Source: Streptomyces sp. NBC_00459
Lineage (GTDB): Bacteria; Actinomycetota; Actinomycetes; Streptomycetales; Streptomycetaceae
Assembly: GCF_036013955.1 (NCBI RefSeq)
Contig: NZ_CP107903.1
Location: 2,976,001 to 3,040,000, forward strand
Reading direction: 5' to 3'
Length of the DNA: 64,000 nucleotides
Each line of letters starts with the position of its first letter. The stretch's first letter is position 1. Below are positions 7,789 to 16,078 of this stretch, piece after piece. The position numbers and the translations under genes are program-made. Below the pieces are notes generated by a model. That model saw only the letters and a list, made by a program, of their open reading frames with translations, did no database searches and was not told the DNA's origin.

Positions 7789-8430
7789 GTGCGCAGATTC
7801 ACCAACCTCGCCATAGCCGTCGTCACCGTCGCCGCCCTCTGCTCCGGCGCCTGGCTGGTGCGCAGCGGCGGCGAGACCCATGCCCCGCCGCAGCCGTCCG
7901 CCGCCCAGGCCCGTACGCAGCCCACCCACCCGGAGTCCGTCCGTCCGGAGTCCGCCTCCCCCGCGCTTCCGCCCTCCCAGCCCCTCCGTATCCGCATCCC
8001 CGCCATCGGCGTGAACGCCCCGCTGACGGGCCTCGGCCTCACCCCCACCGGCAGCCTGGACGTGCCGCCCGCCGAGCGCGAGGACCTCGCGGGCTGGTAC
8101 GAGGCCGGTACGACGCCCGGCGAGTCGGGCACCGCGATTGTGGCCGGGCATGTCGACAACGCCGACGGGCCCTCCGTCTTCTACCGTCTCGGCGCCCTGG
8201 AGAAGGGCGTCGCGATCGAGGTCGAGCGGCTCGACGGGAGCACCGCGCGCTTCACCGTCGACGCCGTCGAGGTGTACGACACGAAGGACTTCCCCGACGA
8301 GAAGGTGTACGGGGCCGCGAAACGGGCCGAGTTGCGGGTCATCACCTGCGGGGGGAGATATTCGCGGTCGACCGGCTATCAGGGGAATGTGGTCGTGTTC
8401 GCACATCTGACGGGGAGTCGGATCGGATGA
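7789..8430 (+). CDS. Class E/F sortase
   Basis: 213-residue membrane-anchored transpeptidase. An N-terminal uncleaved helix (LAIAVVTVAALCSGAWLV) is followed by a Pro/Ser-rich linker and the sortase barrel. Catalytic residues are visible as H121 in IVAGHVD, C187 in LRVITCGG and R193 in YSRSTGYQ. The GTG at 7789 is chosen because GGAGG lies 5 bases upstream; ATG at 7771 and GTG at 7738 are in frame alternatives with poorer sites. Class E/F enzymes of actinomycetes anchor surface proteins to peptidoglycan cross-bridges. The small exported protein encoded just upstream is the obvious candidate substrate or partner. Confidence 0.85.
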   Translation: MRRFTNLAIAVVTVAALCSGAWLVRSGGETHAPPQPSAAQARTQPTHPESVRPESASPALPPSQPLRIRIPAIGVNAPLTGLGLTPTGSLDVPPAEREDLAGWYEAGTTPGESGTAIVAGHVDNADGPSVFYRLGALEKGVAIEVERLDGSTARFTVDAVEVYDTKDFPDEKVYGAAKRAELRVITCGGRYSRSTGYQGNVVVFAHLTGSRIG

Positions 8431-8536
8431 CCGGCAGACCCCTTTTACCCATTCCTTATCACTCCCCCTCGCCGCGACAGGGAATTATGTGGGCATTATC
8501 CTGGACGTGACATTTGCTTCCCACCGGGAGGCCCGC

Positions 8537-9613
8537 ATGAGGCCTACAGGAAGAATGTGCGTGGCTGTCACATCGGCCATCGCGTTGACCGGGAGTGTCA
8601 CAGCGGCCTCGGGGTTTTCGGCCAGGGCGGACGACCCCAAGGAGATCTTCGAACAGGTCGCGCCCGCGACCGTACAGGTGCTGGGAGTCGCCCCCCTCGG
8701 TACGGGCGTCATCTACGACGCCGACAACGGTCTCATCCTCACCAACGCCCATGTGGTCGCCGGTCAGAGTGCTCTTCGGGTCCGGATCGAGGACCGTGAG
8801 CCCGTGCCGGTCCGGCTGCTGGGCAGCGATCCGTGCGAGGACCTGGCGGTCGTGAAGCTCGTGACGCCGCAGAAGGACCTGGACGAGGTGAAGTTCGGTA
8901 CCAGCGGCGACCTCGGTCAGGGTGACGAAGTGACCGCGATCGGCTATCCGGCGGCAGCAGGCGACCTCGGCCATCAGAAGCCCGCACTCACCAGCGGTTT
9001 GGTCCAGTCTCCCGACGTCGCGGAGCAGGGACAGTTGAGCGGGCCCAATTTCCCGTCGGCCGTCCAGCATTCGGCGACGCTCAACCCAGGGAATTCCGGC
9101 GGACCGCTGCTCAACAGCGACGCGGAGCTCGTCGGGATCAACTCCTTCAGCTACACGGGTGTCGAGGGCCAGCACTACTCGATCAGCAGCGACCATGCCG
9201 CACCCATTGTCAAGGAGCTCGCCGCCGGAAAGAGCAAGAACAATCCCGGATGGGGATCCCTGCTCGCAATTTCCGACCCCGACTTCCCGTCCTATTTCCC
9301 TGCGGACGACCAGGCCGGCGCCGAGGAACTGCAGCGGATTCTTCAGGATTCTGATGTGGACGGTCTGTATGTGTCGAGCGTCTCCAGCAATTCCCCGGCG
9401 AGTGAGGCGAAGCTGGCCGGCGGCGACATCATCACCCACCTCAAGGACACGGCTGTCGGCACCGTCCCGGAGGTGTGCGGCATCCTCCAGTCGGCCGCGG
9501 CAGGGGAGAAACTCGGCATCGACGGCATCTTCACCAGCGAAGGCAAGTTCGACGACGGGACGCCTTACACGTTCGGTGACCCCTGGCACGTCGACATGAC
9601 GCTCAAGAAGTGA
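8537..9613 (+). CDS. Secreted HtrA-like serine protease with PDZ domain
   Basis: 358-residue exported trypsin-fold protease. The ATG at 8537 follows GGGAGG. A signal peptide spans about 1-32 (GFSARA). The triad is H72 (TNAHVV), D102 (CEDLAVVKL) and S187 (PGNSGGPL). Residues about 255-345 form a degenerate PDZ-like domain (DGLYVSSVSSNSPASEAKLAGGDIITHL, with the GDII core) as in DegP/HtrA proteins, but with an extra insertion ahead of it. The role is probably quality control or processing outside the membrane. A single-gene unit: a strong hairpin follows 30 bases after the stop. Confidence 0.88.
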   Translation: MRPTGRMCVAVTSAIALTGSVTAASGFSARADDPKEIFEQVAPATVQVLGVAPLGTGVIYDADNGLILTNAHVVAGQSALRVRIEDREPVPVRLLGSDPCEDLAVVKLVTPQKDLDEVKFGTSGDLGQGDEVTAIGYPAAAGDLGHQKPALTSGLVQSPDVAEQGQLSGPNFPSAVQHSATLNPGNSGGPLLNSDAELVGINSFSYTGVEGQHYSISSDHAAPIVKELAAGKSKNNPGWGSLLAISDPDFPSYFPADDQAGAEELQRILQDSDVDGLYVSSVSSNSPASEAKLAGGDIITHLKDTAVGTVPEVCGILQSAAAGEKLGIDGIFTSEGKFDDGTPYTFGDPWHVDMTLKK

Positions 9614-9645
9614 CCAGCGGTGAGTGGTGTTCACACTGGCGGTGA

Positions 9646-9696
9646 CCAGCAGTGGCCGGCCTGACCAGCGGCGCCGGTCAGGCCGGCCACTGCTGG
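9646..9696. terminator. Perfect 21-bp hairpin, bidirectional terminator
   Basis: Left arm 9646-9666 and right arm 9676-9696 are exact complements with a 9-base loop. The hairpin separates the convergent protease and permease genes; its right arm also encodes the last residues of the permease. There is no T-run, which is normal for Streptomyces terminators. Confidence 0.8.
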
Positions 9697-10463
9697 TACG
9701 CCAGATTCGCCACCAGCGTGAACACGACCACCAGCAGCACCACCCGTACGAACCCGCTCCCCTTCTTCAGTGCCGTATGCGCCCCCACCATCCCCCCGGC
9801 CAGGTTGAACGCGGCCAGCAGCACGCCCAGCCGCCAGTACACCGTGCCCTGCCAGGCGAAGATCGCGAGGGCGCCCGCGTTGGTACAGCAGTTGACGATC
9901 TTGGCGGTGGCGGAAGCGGTCACCAGGTCGAGGTGGAGCAGCGCGGTCAGCGCGAGGACCAGGAAGGTGCCCGTGCCGGGGCCGATGAGGCCGTCGTAGA
10001 AGCCGATGCCCAGGCCCGCGAGGCCGATCGCGGCGAGGACGCGGCGCGCGGAGACCGGGGTGGTCGCCGGGGCCGTACCGAAGGCGGGCCTGAAGATCAC
10101 GAAGGCGCCCACGCCGAGCAGGACGACCATGATGACCGGCTTCAGGGTGTCCGTGCTCATACCGGCCGCCACGAACGCCCCGGCCGTCGAGCCGGCGACC
10201 GCCGCCAGCCCGATACGTACCGCCAGACGTACGTCCACCGGTGCCCTGCGTGTATACGTCACGGCCGCGCCCGTGGTGCCGACGATCGCCATGGCCTTGT
10301 TGGTGCCGAGCGCGTACTGTGCCGCCGAGGACGTGTCCGGGAGTCCCAGCAGTAGTACGGGCATCATGAGCAGGCCGCCACCGCCCACGACCGCGTCGAT
10401 CCAGCCTGCCGCGAGGGCGGTGGCACAGAGAGCGACGATCATGGGCAGCGATATGTCGGGCAT
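9678..10463 (-). CDS. TSUP (TauE/SafE) family membrane permease
   Basis: 261-residue integral membrane protein of the TauE/SafE sulfite exporter family. Hydrophobic segments fit 7-8 helices. The two family repeats are recognisable: WIDAVVGGGGLLMMPVLLL near the N-terminus and GIGFYDGLIGPGTGTFLVLAL in the second half, followed by ATAKIVNCCTNAGALAIF. Members move sulfite, sulfoacetate or related organosulfur anions; the substrate cannot be read from sequence. The location beside the nitrite reductase operon, which uses siroheme and sulfite-reductase-like chemistry, is suggestive but not evidence of a link. The last codons overlap the shared terminator hairpin. Confidence 0.85.
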   Translation of the reverse strand: MPDISLPMIVALCATALAAGWIDAVVGGGGLLMMPVLLLGLPDTSSAAQYALGTNKAMAIVGTTGAAVTYTRRAPVDVRLAVRIGLAAVAGSTAGAFVAAGMSTDTLKPVIMVVLLGVGAFVIFRPAFGTAPATTPVSARRVLAAIGLAGLGIGFYDGLIGPGTGTFLVLALTALLHLDLVTASATAKIVNCCTNAGALAIFAWQGTVYWRLGVLLAAFNLAGGMVGAHTALKKGSGFVRVVLLVVVFTLVANLAYQQWPA

Positions 10464-10635
10464 GATCGCGATGTTAGGTGGCCGATCGGCTGGCCTGTCC
10501 GCCGGCCCGGGGCGCGGGGCAGGGGACGGGGCAGCTCCTGGCTGTGACGTTCGCGCACCTCACAGCCGCCCGCCCCGCCCCTCCCGAACCCTCACACCCC
10601 CTCCTCGCCTCCGCTGAGGGAAGCGTGCCCCCTGG

Positions 10636-10662
10636 GAAACAGACGTGATGCGGCCGGGTAAC
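10636..10662 (+). promoter_or_regulatory. Candidate GlnR box upstream of nitrite reductase genes
   Basis: GAAAC (10636-10640), GATGC (10647-10651) and GTAAC (10658-10662) recur every 11 bases, the spacing of GlnR boxes (GTnAC-n6-GaAAC). The centre element is a poor match and the site ends only 23 bases before the start codon, so this is tentative. GlnR control of nirB is established in Streptomyces. Confidence 0.35.
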
Positions 10663-10685
10663 ACCGGCAACGCACGCTGCAGTAC

Positions 10686-11942
10686 ATGACCTCGAATGCG
10701 CGTGTGGTGGTGATCGGCGCCGGGCTCGCGGGCGTACGGCTCGCCCGGCGGCTCGGTGAGCTCGGCCTGTCCGCCTCGGACGTCGTGCTCGTCGGCGAGG
10801 AGGAGCACCGCCCGTACAACAGGGTGCTGCTCGCCGAGGTCCTCGCCGGGCGGTACGCCCCCGAGGTGATCGCCCTGCCGACGCCGGACCGGCTGGTCCG
10901 CGCCCGGGCCGAGCACATCGACCGGGCCGACCGGACCGTGCACTGCTCCGACGGATCGGTGATCGCATACGACACGCTGGTGCTGGCGACCGGGTCGAAC
11001 CCCGTACTCCCGCCCCTGCGTGGGCTGTTCACCCCGGACCACGAACTCCCGGAAGGCGTCCACGCGTTCCGCACCATGGACGACTGCCTCGGGCTGTCCA
11101 AGGCGGTACGTCCGGGGTCCCGGGCCGTCGTCATCGGCGGCGGGCTCCTCGGTGTGTCCGCCGCGCGCGCACTCGCCGTACGCGGTGCGCAGGTCGTTCT
11201 CGCCCAGCAGGCGGAGCGGCTGATGGAACGTCAGCTGGACCCGGGCGCCTCGGCGTTGGTGCTGCGGCACCTCAACGACCTGGGCGTCGAGGTGCACACC
11301 GAGTGCCGCGTGCGGGACGTGCGTTGCGTGGGCGGCAGGGTCCGTTCGGTCGAGATGGCCGACCACTACGCCCTCGACGCCGACCTCGTCGTACTGGCCT
11401 GTGGTGTCCACCCCCGTGTGGGGCTCGCGCGCGACGCGGGACTCGCCGTGCACAAGGGCATCCTCGTCGACGACGAACTCCGCACCTCTGACCCGCACAT
11501 CCGGGCCCTCGGGGACTGCTCCCAGCACCAGGGAACGATCTACGGGCTTGCCACCCCCGCACTCGAACAGGCCAATGTCCTGGCCGAGTTGATCGCGGGC
11601 GAGGCGGGAGCCTCGGGTGACGGCGATGCCCGCTACACCGGCACCCGGGCCCTGACCCGGCTCACCCTCACCGACTTCACCGCCGAAACCGGCAACCCCT
11701 TCGACCTCGCCGCCTTCGGCGAGCCGACCCCCCGCCCCGGCGACGACGTCATCCAGCTCGCCGACGCCACCCGGGGCACGTACCGCAAGGTCGTCGTCCG
11801 TGACGACCGGCTGGTCGGCGGGGTGCTCGTCGGCGAACTCGGCACCGTCGGCGCCCTCGCGCGCGCCTGGGAGGGAGCAGAGCCGCTCCCCACTGACGGC
11901 GGTCCACTGCTCCACCTGCTCACCAACGATGGAGGCTCCTAA
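10686..11942 (+). CDS. FAD/NAD(P)-binding oxidoreductase, nitrite reductase operon
   Basis: 418-residue pyridine nucleotide-disulfide-type flavoprotein resembling the N-terminal half of NirB. It has an FAD dinucleotide motif VVVIGAGLAGVRLARRL at the start, an NAD motif AVVIGGGLLGVSAARAL near 145 and a second FAD contact IRALGDCSQHQG near 275. It likely supplies or supplements the NADH dehydrogenase activity of the assimilatory nitrite reductase. No Fe-S cysteine cluster is present. The stop TAA overlaps the nirB ATG by one base (TAATG), so translation is coupled. No good Shine-Dalgarno precedes ATG 10686. In S. coelicolor the corresponding gene is also annotated as a nitrite reductase subunit (SCO2486, from memory). 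Confidence 0.85.
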   Translation: MTSNARVVVIGAGLAGVRLARRLGELGLSASDVVLVGEEEHRPYNRVLLAEVLAGRYAPEVIALPTPDRLVRARAEHIDRADRTVHCSDGSVIAYDTLVLATGSNPVLPPLRGLFTPDHELPEGVHAFRTMDDCLGLSKAVRPGSRAVVIGGGLLGVSAARALAVRGAQVVLAQQAERLMERQLDPGASALVLRHLNDLGVEVHTECRVRDVRCVGGRVRSVEMADHYALDADLVVLACGVHPRVGLARDAGLAVHKGILVDDELRTSDPHIRALGDCSQHQGTIYGLATPALEQANVLAELIAGEAGASGDGDARYTGTRALTRLTLTDFTAETGNPFDLAAFGEPTPRPGDDVIQLADATRGTYRKVVVRDDRLVGGVLVGELGTVGALARAWEGAEPLPTDGGPLLHLLTNDGGS

Positions 11943-14560
11943 TGACCGCCACTGATGGGGCCACCCCCACGATCGTGCTCGTCGGCCACGGCATGGTCGG
12001 CCAGCGTTTCCTCGAAGCCCTCGCCGAGCGCGGTCTGACCGCCGCTCACCGCGTGGTCGTACTGTGTGAGGAGCCGCGTCCGGCATACGACCGCGTGGCC
12101 CTGACCTCGTACTTCTCGGGCAAGACGCCCGAGGACCTCTCGATGACCGACATGGCGTTCATCGAGCGTGAGGGCATCGAGCTGCACATCGGTGACCCGG
12201 CGGAGACCATCGACCGCGAGGCGAAGCGGGTGACCTCCCGCTCGGGTCTGGTCGTCGACTACGACGTCCTCGTCCTCGCCACCGGCTCCTACCCCTTCGT
12301 GCCGCCGGTCCCCAACAAGGACGCCAAGGGCTGCTTCGTCTACCGCACCATCGAGGACCTCCTCGCCATCGAGGAGTACGCGAGCACCCGCACGACGGGT
12401 GCCGTGGTCGGCGGTGGTCTGCTCGGACTCGAGGCGGCCGGCGCGCTGAAGGGCCTCGGACTCACCTCCCACATCGTCGAGTTCGCGCCGCGTCTGATGC
12501 CGGTGCAGGTCGACGACGGCGGCGGCGCCGCGCTGCTGCGCACCATCGAGGAGATGGGCCTGTCCGTCCACACGGGTGTCGGCACCCAGGAGATCGTCGT
12601 CGACGAGGACGGCGCGGTCACCGGTATGAAGCTGTCCGACGGCTCCGAACTCGCCACCGACCTGGTGGTGTTCAGCGCCGGTGTCCGCCCCCGTGACCAG
12701 CTGGCCCGCGAGTCGGGCCTCACGATCGGCGAGCGCGGCGGCATCGCGGTCGACGAGCAGTGCCGTACGGTCAACGACCCGCACGTCTTCGCGATCGGCG
12801 AGTGCGCGCTGGCCTCCGACGGCCGGGTGTACGGCCTGGTCGCCCCTGGTTACGAGCAGGCGGAGACCGCCGCCGCCGCCATCGCCGCGGACGAGGAGGC
12901 CGAGGAGCTGACGTTCACCGGCGCCGACCTCTCCACCAAGCTGAAGCTGCTCGGCGTGGACGTGGCGTCCTTCGGCGACGCGCACGGCGCCACCGAGGAC
13001 TGCCTCGACGTCGTCTACTCCGACTCCCGCTCGGGCCTGTACAAGAAGCTCGTCATCGGCCGCGACGGCAAGCTGCTCGGCGGCATCCTCGTCGGCGACG
13101 CGGAGGCCTACGGCACGCTGCGCGCGTTCACCGGTACGGTCCCGCCGGTCTCCCCCGAGTCCCTGGTGCTCCCGGCCGGCGCCGGTGGCCCGGTCCAGCT
13201 CGGCCCGACCGCGCTGCCGGACGCCGCGATCATCTGCTCCTGCAACAACGTCACCAAGGGCACGATCCGCGGCGCGGTCACCGAGCACAACTGCACCACC
13301 GTGCCCGAGGTCAAGAAGTGCACCAAGGCCGGTACGACGTGCGGCAGTTGCGTCAAGGTCCTCGGCCAGCTCGTCACCGCCGAGCTGGAGGCGAGCGGTG
13401 TCGTCGTCGACAAGGGCCTGTGCGGCTGCTTCTCGCAGACCCGCGAGGAGCTGTACGAGATCGTCCTCGCCCTGCGCATCAACACCTACCAGGACCTGCT
13501 GGACCGCTACGGCCGCGACAACGCCAAGGGCGGCGACGGCTGCGAGATCTGCAAGCCGGCGGTGGCCTCGATCATCGCCTCCCTCGCCCCGACGATCGGC
13601 GCCGACGTCTACGTCCTGGACGGCGAGCAGGCCACCCTCCAGGACACCAACGACCACTTCCTCGCCAACCTGCAGAAGAACGGCTCGTACTCGGTCGTCC
13701 CGCGCATCCCCGGCGGTGAGATCACCCCGGAGGGCCTGATCGTCATCGGCGAGATCGCCCGCGACTTCGGTCTCTACACGAAGATCACCGGCGGTCAGCG
13801 GATCGACATGTTCGGCGCGCGGGTGGAACAACTCCCGCTGATCTGGACCCGGTTGGTGGACGCCGGCTTCGAGTCGGGCCACGCCTACGGCAAGTCCCTC
13901 CGTACGGTGAAGTCCTGTGTGGGCCAGACCTGGTGCCGTTACGGCGTCCAGGACTCGGTCCGGATGGCGATCGACCTGGAGCTGCGCTACCGGGGCCTCA
14001 GGTCGCCGCACAAGCTGAAGTCGGCGGTGTCGGGCTGCGCCCGCGAGTGCGCCGAGGCCCAGTCCAAGGACTTCGGCATCATCGCCACCTCGGGCGGCTG
14101 GAACCTGTACGTCGGTGGCAACGGCGGCGCGACCCCGCGCCACGCGGACCTGCTGGCCCAGGACCTGAACGACGCCGAACTGATCAAGCTGATCGACCGG
14201 TTCCTGATGTTCTACATCCGCACGGCGGACCGGCTGGAGCGCACGTCGACCTGGCTGGAGCGCATCCCCGGCGGCCTGGACCACGTACGCGACGTGGTCG
14301 TGGAGGACTCCCTCGGCATCTGCGAGGAACTGGAGTCGCTGATGACCGCGCATGTCGCCCACTACCGCGACGAGTGGTCCGACACCATCAACGACCCCGA
14401 GAAGCTCGCCCGGTTCGTGTCCTTCGTGAACGCGCCGGACACCCCCGACCCGGTCGTCGGCTTCGTCCCCGAGCGCGACCAGATCAAGCCCGACCTGCCG
14501 CTGCTGTCCATCGGCCTGCGCCCCGCAGATGACGTCCTGGAAGGAAGTGCCCAGCGATGA
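11942..14560 (+). CDS. nirB: Assimilatory nitrite reductase large subunit
   Basis: 872-residue NAD(P)H-nitrite reductase that reduces nitrite to ammonium with six electrons in the cytoplasm. Domains in order: FAD/NAD module (about 1-390, PTIVLVGHGMVGQRF and GAVVGGGLLGLEAAGAL), BFD-like [2Fe-2S] domains (about 428-550, with CSCNNVTKG, CGSCVKVLG and CEICKPAV), ferrite-like half domain (about 560-630) and the siroheme/[4Fe-4S] domain with its four cysteines in CVGQTWC (about 658) and SGCAREC (about 697). All expected ligands are present and the length is normal. It is flanked by one-base and four-base overlaps with its neighbours, marking a tight operon. Confidence 0.96.
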   Translation: MTATDGATPTIVLVGHGMVGQRFLEALAERGLTAAHRVVVLCEEPRPAYDRVALTSYFSGKTPEDLSMTDMAFIEREGIELHIGDPAETIDREAKRVTSRSGLVVDYDVLVLATGSYPFVPPVPNKDAKGCFVYRTIEDLLAIEEYASTRTTGAVVGGGLLGLEAAGALKGLGLTSHIVEFAPRLMPVQVDDGGGAALLRTIEEMGLSVHTGVGTQEIVVDEDGAVTGMKLSDGSELATDLVVFSAGVRPRDQLARESGLTIGERGGIAVDEQCRTVNDPHVFAIGECALASDGRVYGLVAPGYEQAETAAAAIAADEEAEELTFTGADLSTKLKLLGVDVASFGDAHGATEDCLDVVYSDSRSGLYKKLVIGRDGKLLGGILVGDAEAYGTLRAFTGTVPPVSPESLVLPAGAGGPVQLGPTALPDAAIICSCNNVTKGTIRGAVTEHNCTTVPEVKKCTKAGTTCGSCVKVLGQLVTAELEASGVVVDKGLCGCFSQTREELYEIVLALRINTYQDLLDRYGRDNAKGGDGCEICKPAVASIIASLAPTIGADVYVLDGEQATLQDTNDHFLANLQKNGSYSVVPRIPGGEITPEGLIVIGEIARDFGLYTKITGGQRIDMFGARVEQLPLIWTRLVDAGFESGHAYGKSLRTVKSCVGQTWCRYGVQDSVRMAIDLELRYRGLRSPHKLKSAVSGCARECAEAQSKDFGIIATSGGWNLYVGGNGGATPRHADLLAQDLNDAELIKLIDRFLMFYIRTADRLERTSTWLERIPGGLDHVRDVVVEDSLGICEELESLMTAHVAHYRDEWSDTINDPEKLARFVSFVNAPDTPDPVVGFVPERDQIKPDLPLLSIGLRPADDVLEGSAQR

Positions 14561-14934
14561 CCCTGGCACCCGAGACGACCGACCTGAAGATCCAACTGCG
14601 CCTCGACAACAGCGACAACAGCGCCGGCGACTGGTTCACGGTCTGCGACCTGAGCCTCCTGCTGCCGGGCCGCGGCGTGGCGGCCCTGCTGCCGGACGGC
14701 CGGCAGGCGGCCATCTTCCGCGACCGCGCGGGCAGCCTGTACGCCATCGACAACCGCGACCCGTTCGGCGGCGCGGCGGTCCTCTCCCGCGGCCTGATCG
14801 GCACCCACCAGGGCCGCCCGTACGTCGCGTCGCCGCTGCTGAAGCAGCGCTTCGACCTGGAGTCGGGCCAGTGCCTGGACGACGAGACGGTGGCCGTGCG
14901 GGCGTACGAGGTGCGCACCGCCGCCTGCCCCTGA
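14557..14934 (+). CDS. nirD: Nitrite reductase small subunit
   Basis: 125-residue Rieske-fold subunit of the assimilatory nitrite reductase. It contains the beta-rich fold (WFTVCDLSLLLPGRGVAALL, QAAIFRDRAGSLYAIDNRDPFGGAAVLSRGLIG, PYVASPLLKQRFDLESGQCL) but lacks the paired Cys-x-His ligands of true Rieske proteins, as is normal for NirD, so it should not bind an iron-sulfur cluster. Its ATG overlaps the nirB stop in ATGA, giving equimolar coupled translation. It is the last gene of the operon; a 16-bp hairpin follows. Confidence 0.94.
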   Translation: MTLAPETTDLKIQLRLDNSDNSAGDWFTVCDLSLLLPGRGVAALLPDGRQAAIFRDRAGSLYAIDNRDPFGGAAVLSRGLIGTHQGRPYVASPLLKQRFDLESGQCLDDETVAVRAYEVRTAACP

Positions 14935-14959
14935 CGCACCCCCGACTGATGCTGCTCGT

Positions 14960-14997
14960 GAGCGGCGCCCCGGCCTCCACCGGCCGGGGCGCCGCTC
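14960..14997. terminator. 16-bp hairpin between convergent nirD and SDR genes
   Basis: GAGCGGCGCCCCGGCC (14960-14975) pairs perfectly with 14982-14997 across a 6-base loop. It lies 25 bases after the nirD stop and 4 bases beyond the SDR stop, so it can serve both genes. Confidence 0.85.
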
Positions 14998-15001
14998 GCT
15001 T

Positions 15002-15928
15002 TCATGACTTCAGACCCTCGTACGTCACCCCGGTGAGCTGCTCGGAGGCGGCCCAAAGCCGTTCCCCCGCAAGGTCGTTGAGCGTCCAGGAAGCCCGCCA
15101 CGACTTGGCCGGCGAGCCGCGCCAGCCCAGAAGGGACGGCCCGACGAACGCGTCGGGCCGTACGTCCGCTGCGGTGGCCGCGTACAGCGTGGGCAGGGCG
15201 CCCGCCTCGGCGGACTGGGCGAAGTACCGGTTGCCGATCTCCATGAACCGCTCGGTGCCCTTGCGGCCCTCCAGCTTCGCCGCGGCGGTCTGGAGGTTGG
15301 TGTCGGCGTACCCGGGATGCGCCGCGGCGACCACGACACCTGAACCGATCGCGGCCAGCTTGCGCGCCAGTTCGTGCGTGAAGAGCAGGTTGGCCGTCTT
15401 GGAACGCCCGTAGGCGGTCCAACGCCGGTACTTGCGCTCGCTGTTGAGGTCGTCGATGTCGATGTTGCCGAGCAGGTGGGCACCGCTGGAGAGGTTCACG
15501 ATCCGGGCGCCGGGCGTGCCGAGCAGCCTCGGGAACAGCAGGCCGGTGAGCGCGAAGTGCCCGAGGTGGTTGACCCCGAACTGCGTCTCGAACCCGTCCG
15601 CCGTCGTGCCGTACGGCAGCGCCATCACGCCCGCGTTGTTGACGAGGAGATCGAGCTGCTCGTACGGAAGCTCGTCCGCGAACTCCCTTACGGAGCCCAG
15701 GTCCCCGAGGTCGAGCGGCCAGAACTCGGCGATGGCGTCCGGCACTTCGGCCAGCAGCCGCCCGACCGCCTCGTTCCCGCGCGCCTCGCTCCGGCACGCG
15801 AGCACCACCCGCGCCCCCTTGCGCGCCAACTCCCGCGCGGTGACGTACCCGAGACCGCTGTTGGCACCGGTGACGACGGCGATGCGGCCGCTCTGGTCGG
15901 GGATGTCCTGCGTGTTCCAGCCCGGCAT
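15002..15928 (-). CDS. Short-chain dehydrogenase/reductase
   Basis: 308-residue cytoplasmic NAD(P)-dependent oxidoreductase of the SDR superfamily, closest in look to the retinol dehydrogenase/protochlorophyllide-reductase-like group. Visible motifs are the cofactor loop TGANSGLG (about 20-27), the Arg in LACRSEAR that favours NADP(H), NNAGVM (about 92-97), the catalytic Ser in NLSSGAHL and the Y-x-x-x-K pair in AYGRSKTANLL. Substrate unknown. ATG at 15926-15928 follows a GGAGG-type site. Single gene unit, convergent with the nitrite reductase operon. Confidence 0.92.
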   Translation of the reverse strand: MPGWNTQDIPDQSGRIAVVTGANSGLGYVTARELARKGARVVLACRSEARGNEAVGRLLAEVPDAIAEFWPLDLGDLGSVREFADELPYEQLDLLVNNAGVMALPYGTTADGFETQFGVNHLGHFALTGLLFPRLLGTPGARIVNLSSGAHLLGNIDIDDLNSERKYRRWTAYGRSKTANLLFTHELARKLAAIGSGVVVAAAHPGYADTNLQTAAAKLEGRKGTERFMEIGNRYFAQSAEAGALPTLYAATAADVRPDAFVGPSLLGWRGSPAKSWRASWTLNDLAGERLWAASEQLTGVTYEGLKS

Positions 15929-16078
15929 GTTCGGGTTACCTCCAGGGGCGACGACGAGTCCGGCAGATGCGTGTCCGGATCCAGATCCGGCTGCGGGTCC
16001 CAGACTGCGCCGGAAGGGGCCCGATGGCCAGATCCACGTTCGTGTCGCCTCCCGCCCAGGCCGCCGCCCCTGCCGGGG

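Noticed and set aside
11939..14569. 876-residue ORF on the minus strand across nirB
   Set aside because: Antisense shadow from high GC; nirB on the plus strand has complete domains and cofactor ligands.
14557..14934. NirD as a true Rieske iron-sulfur protein
   Set aside because: The CxH and CxxH ligand pairs are missing, as is normal for NirD.
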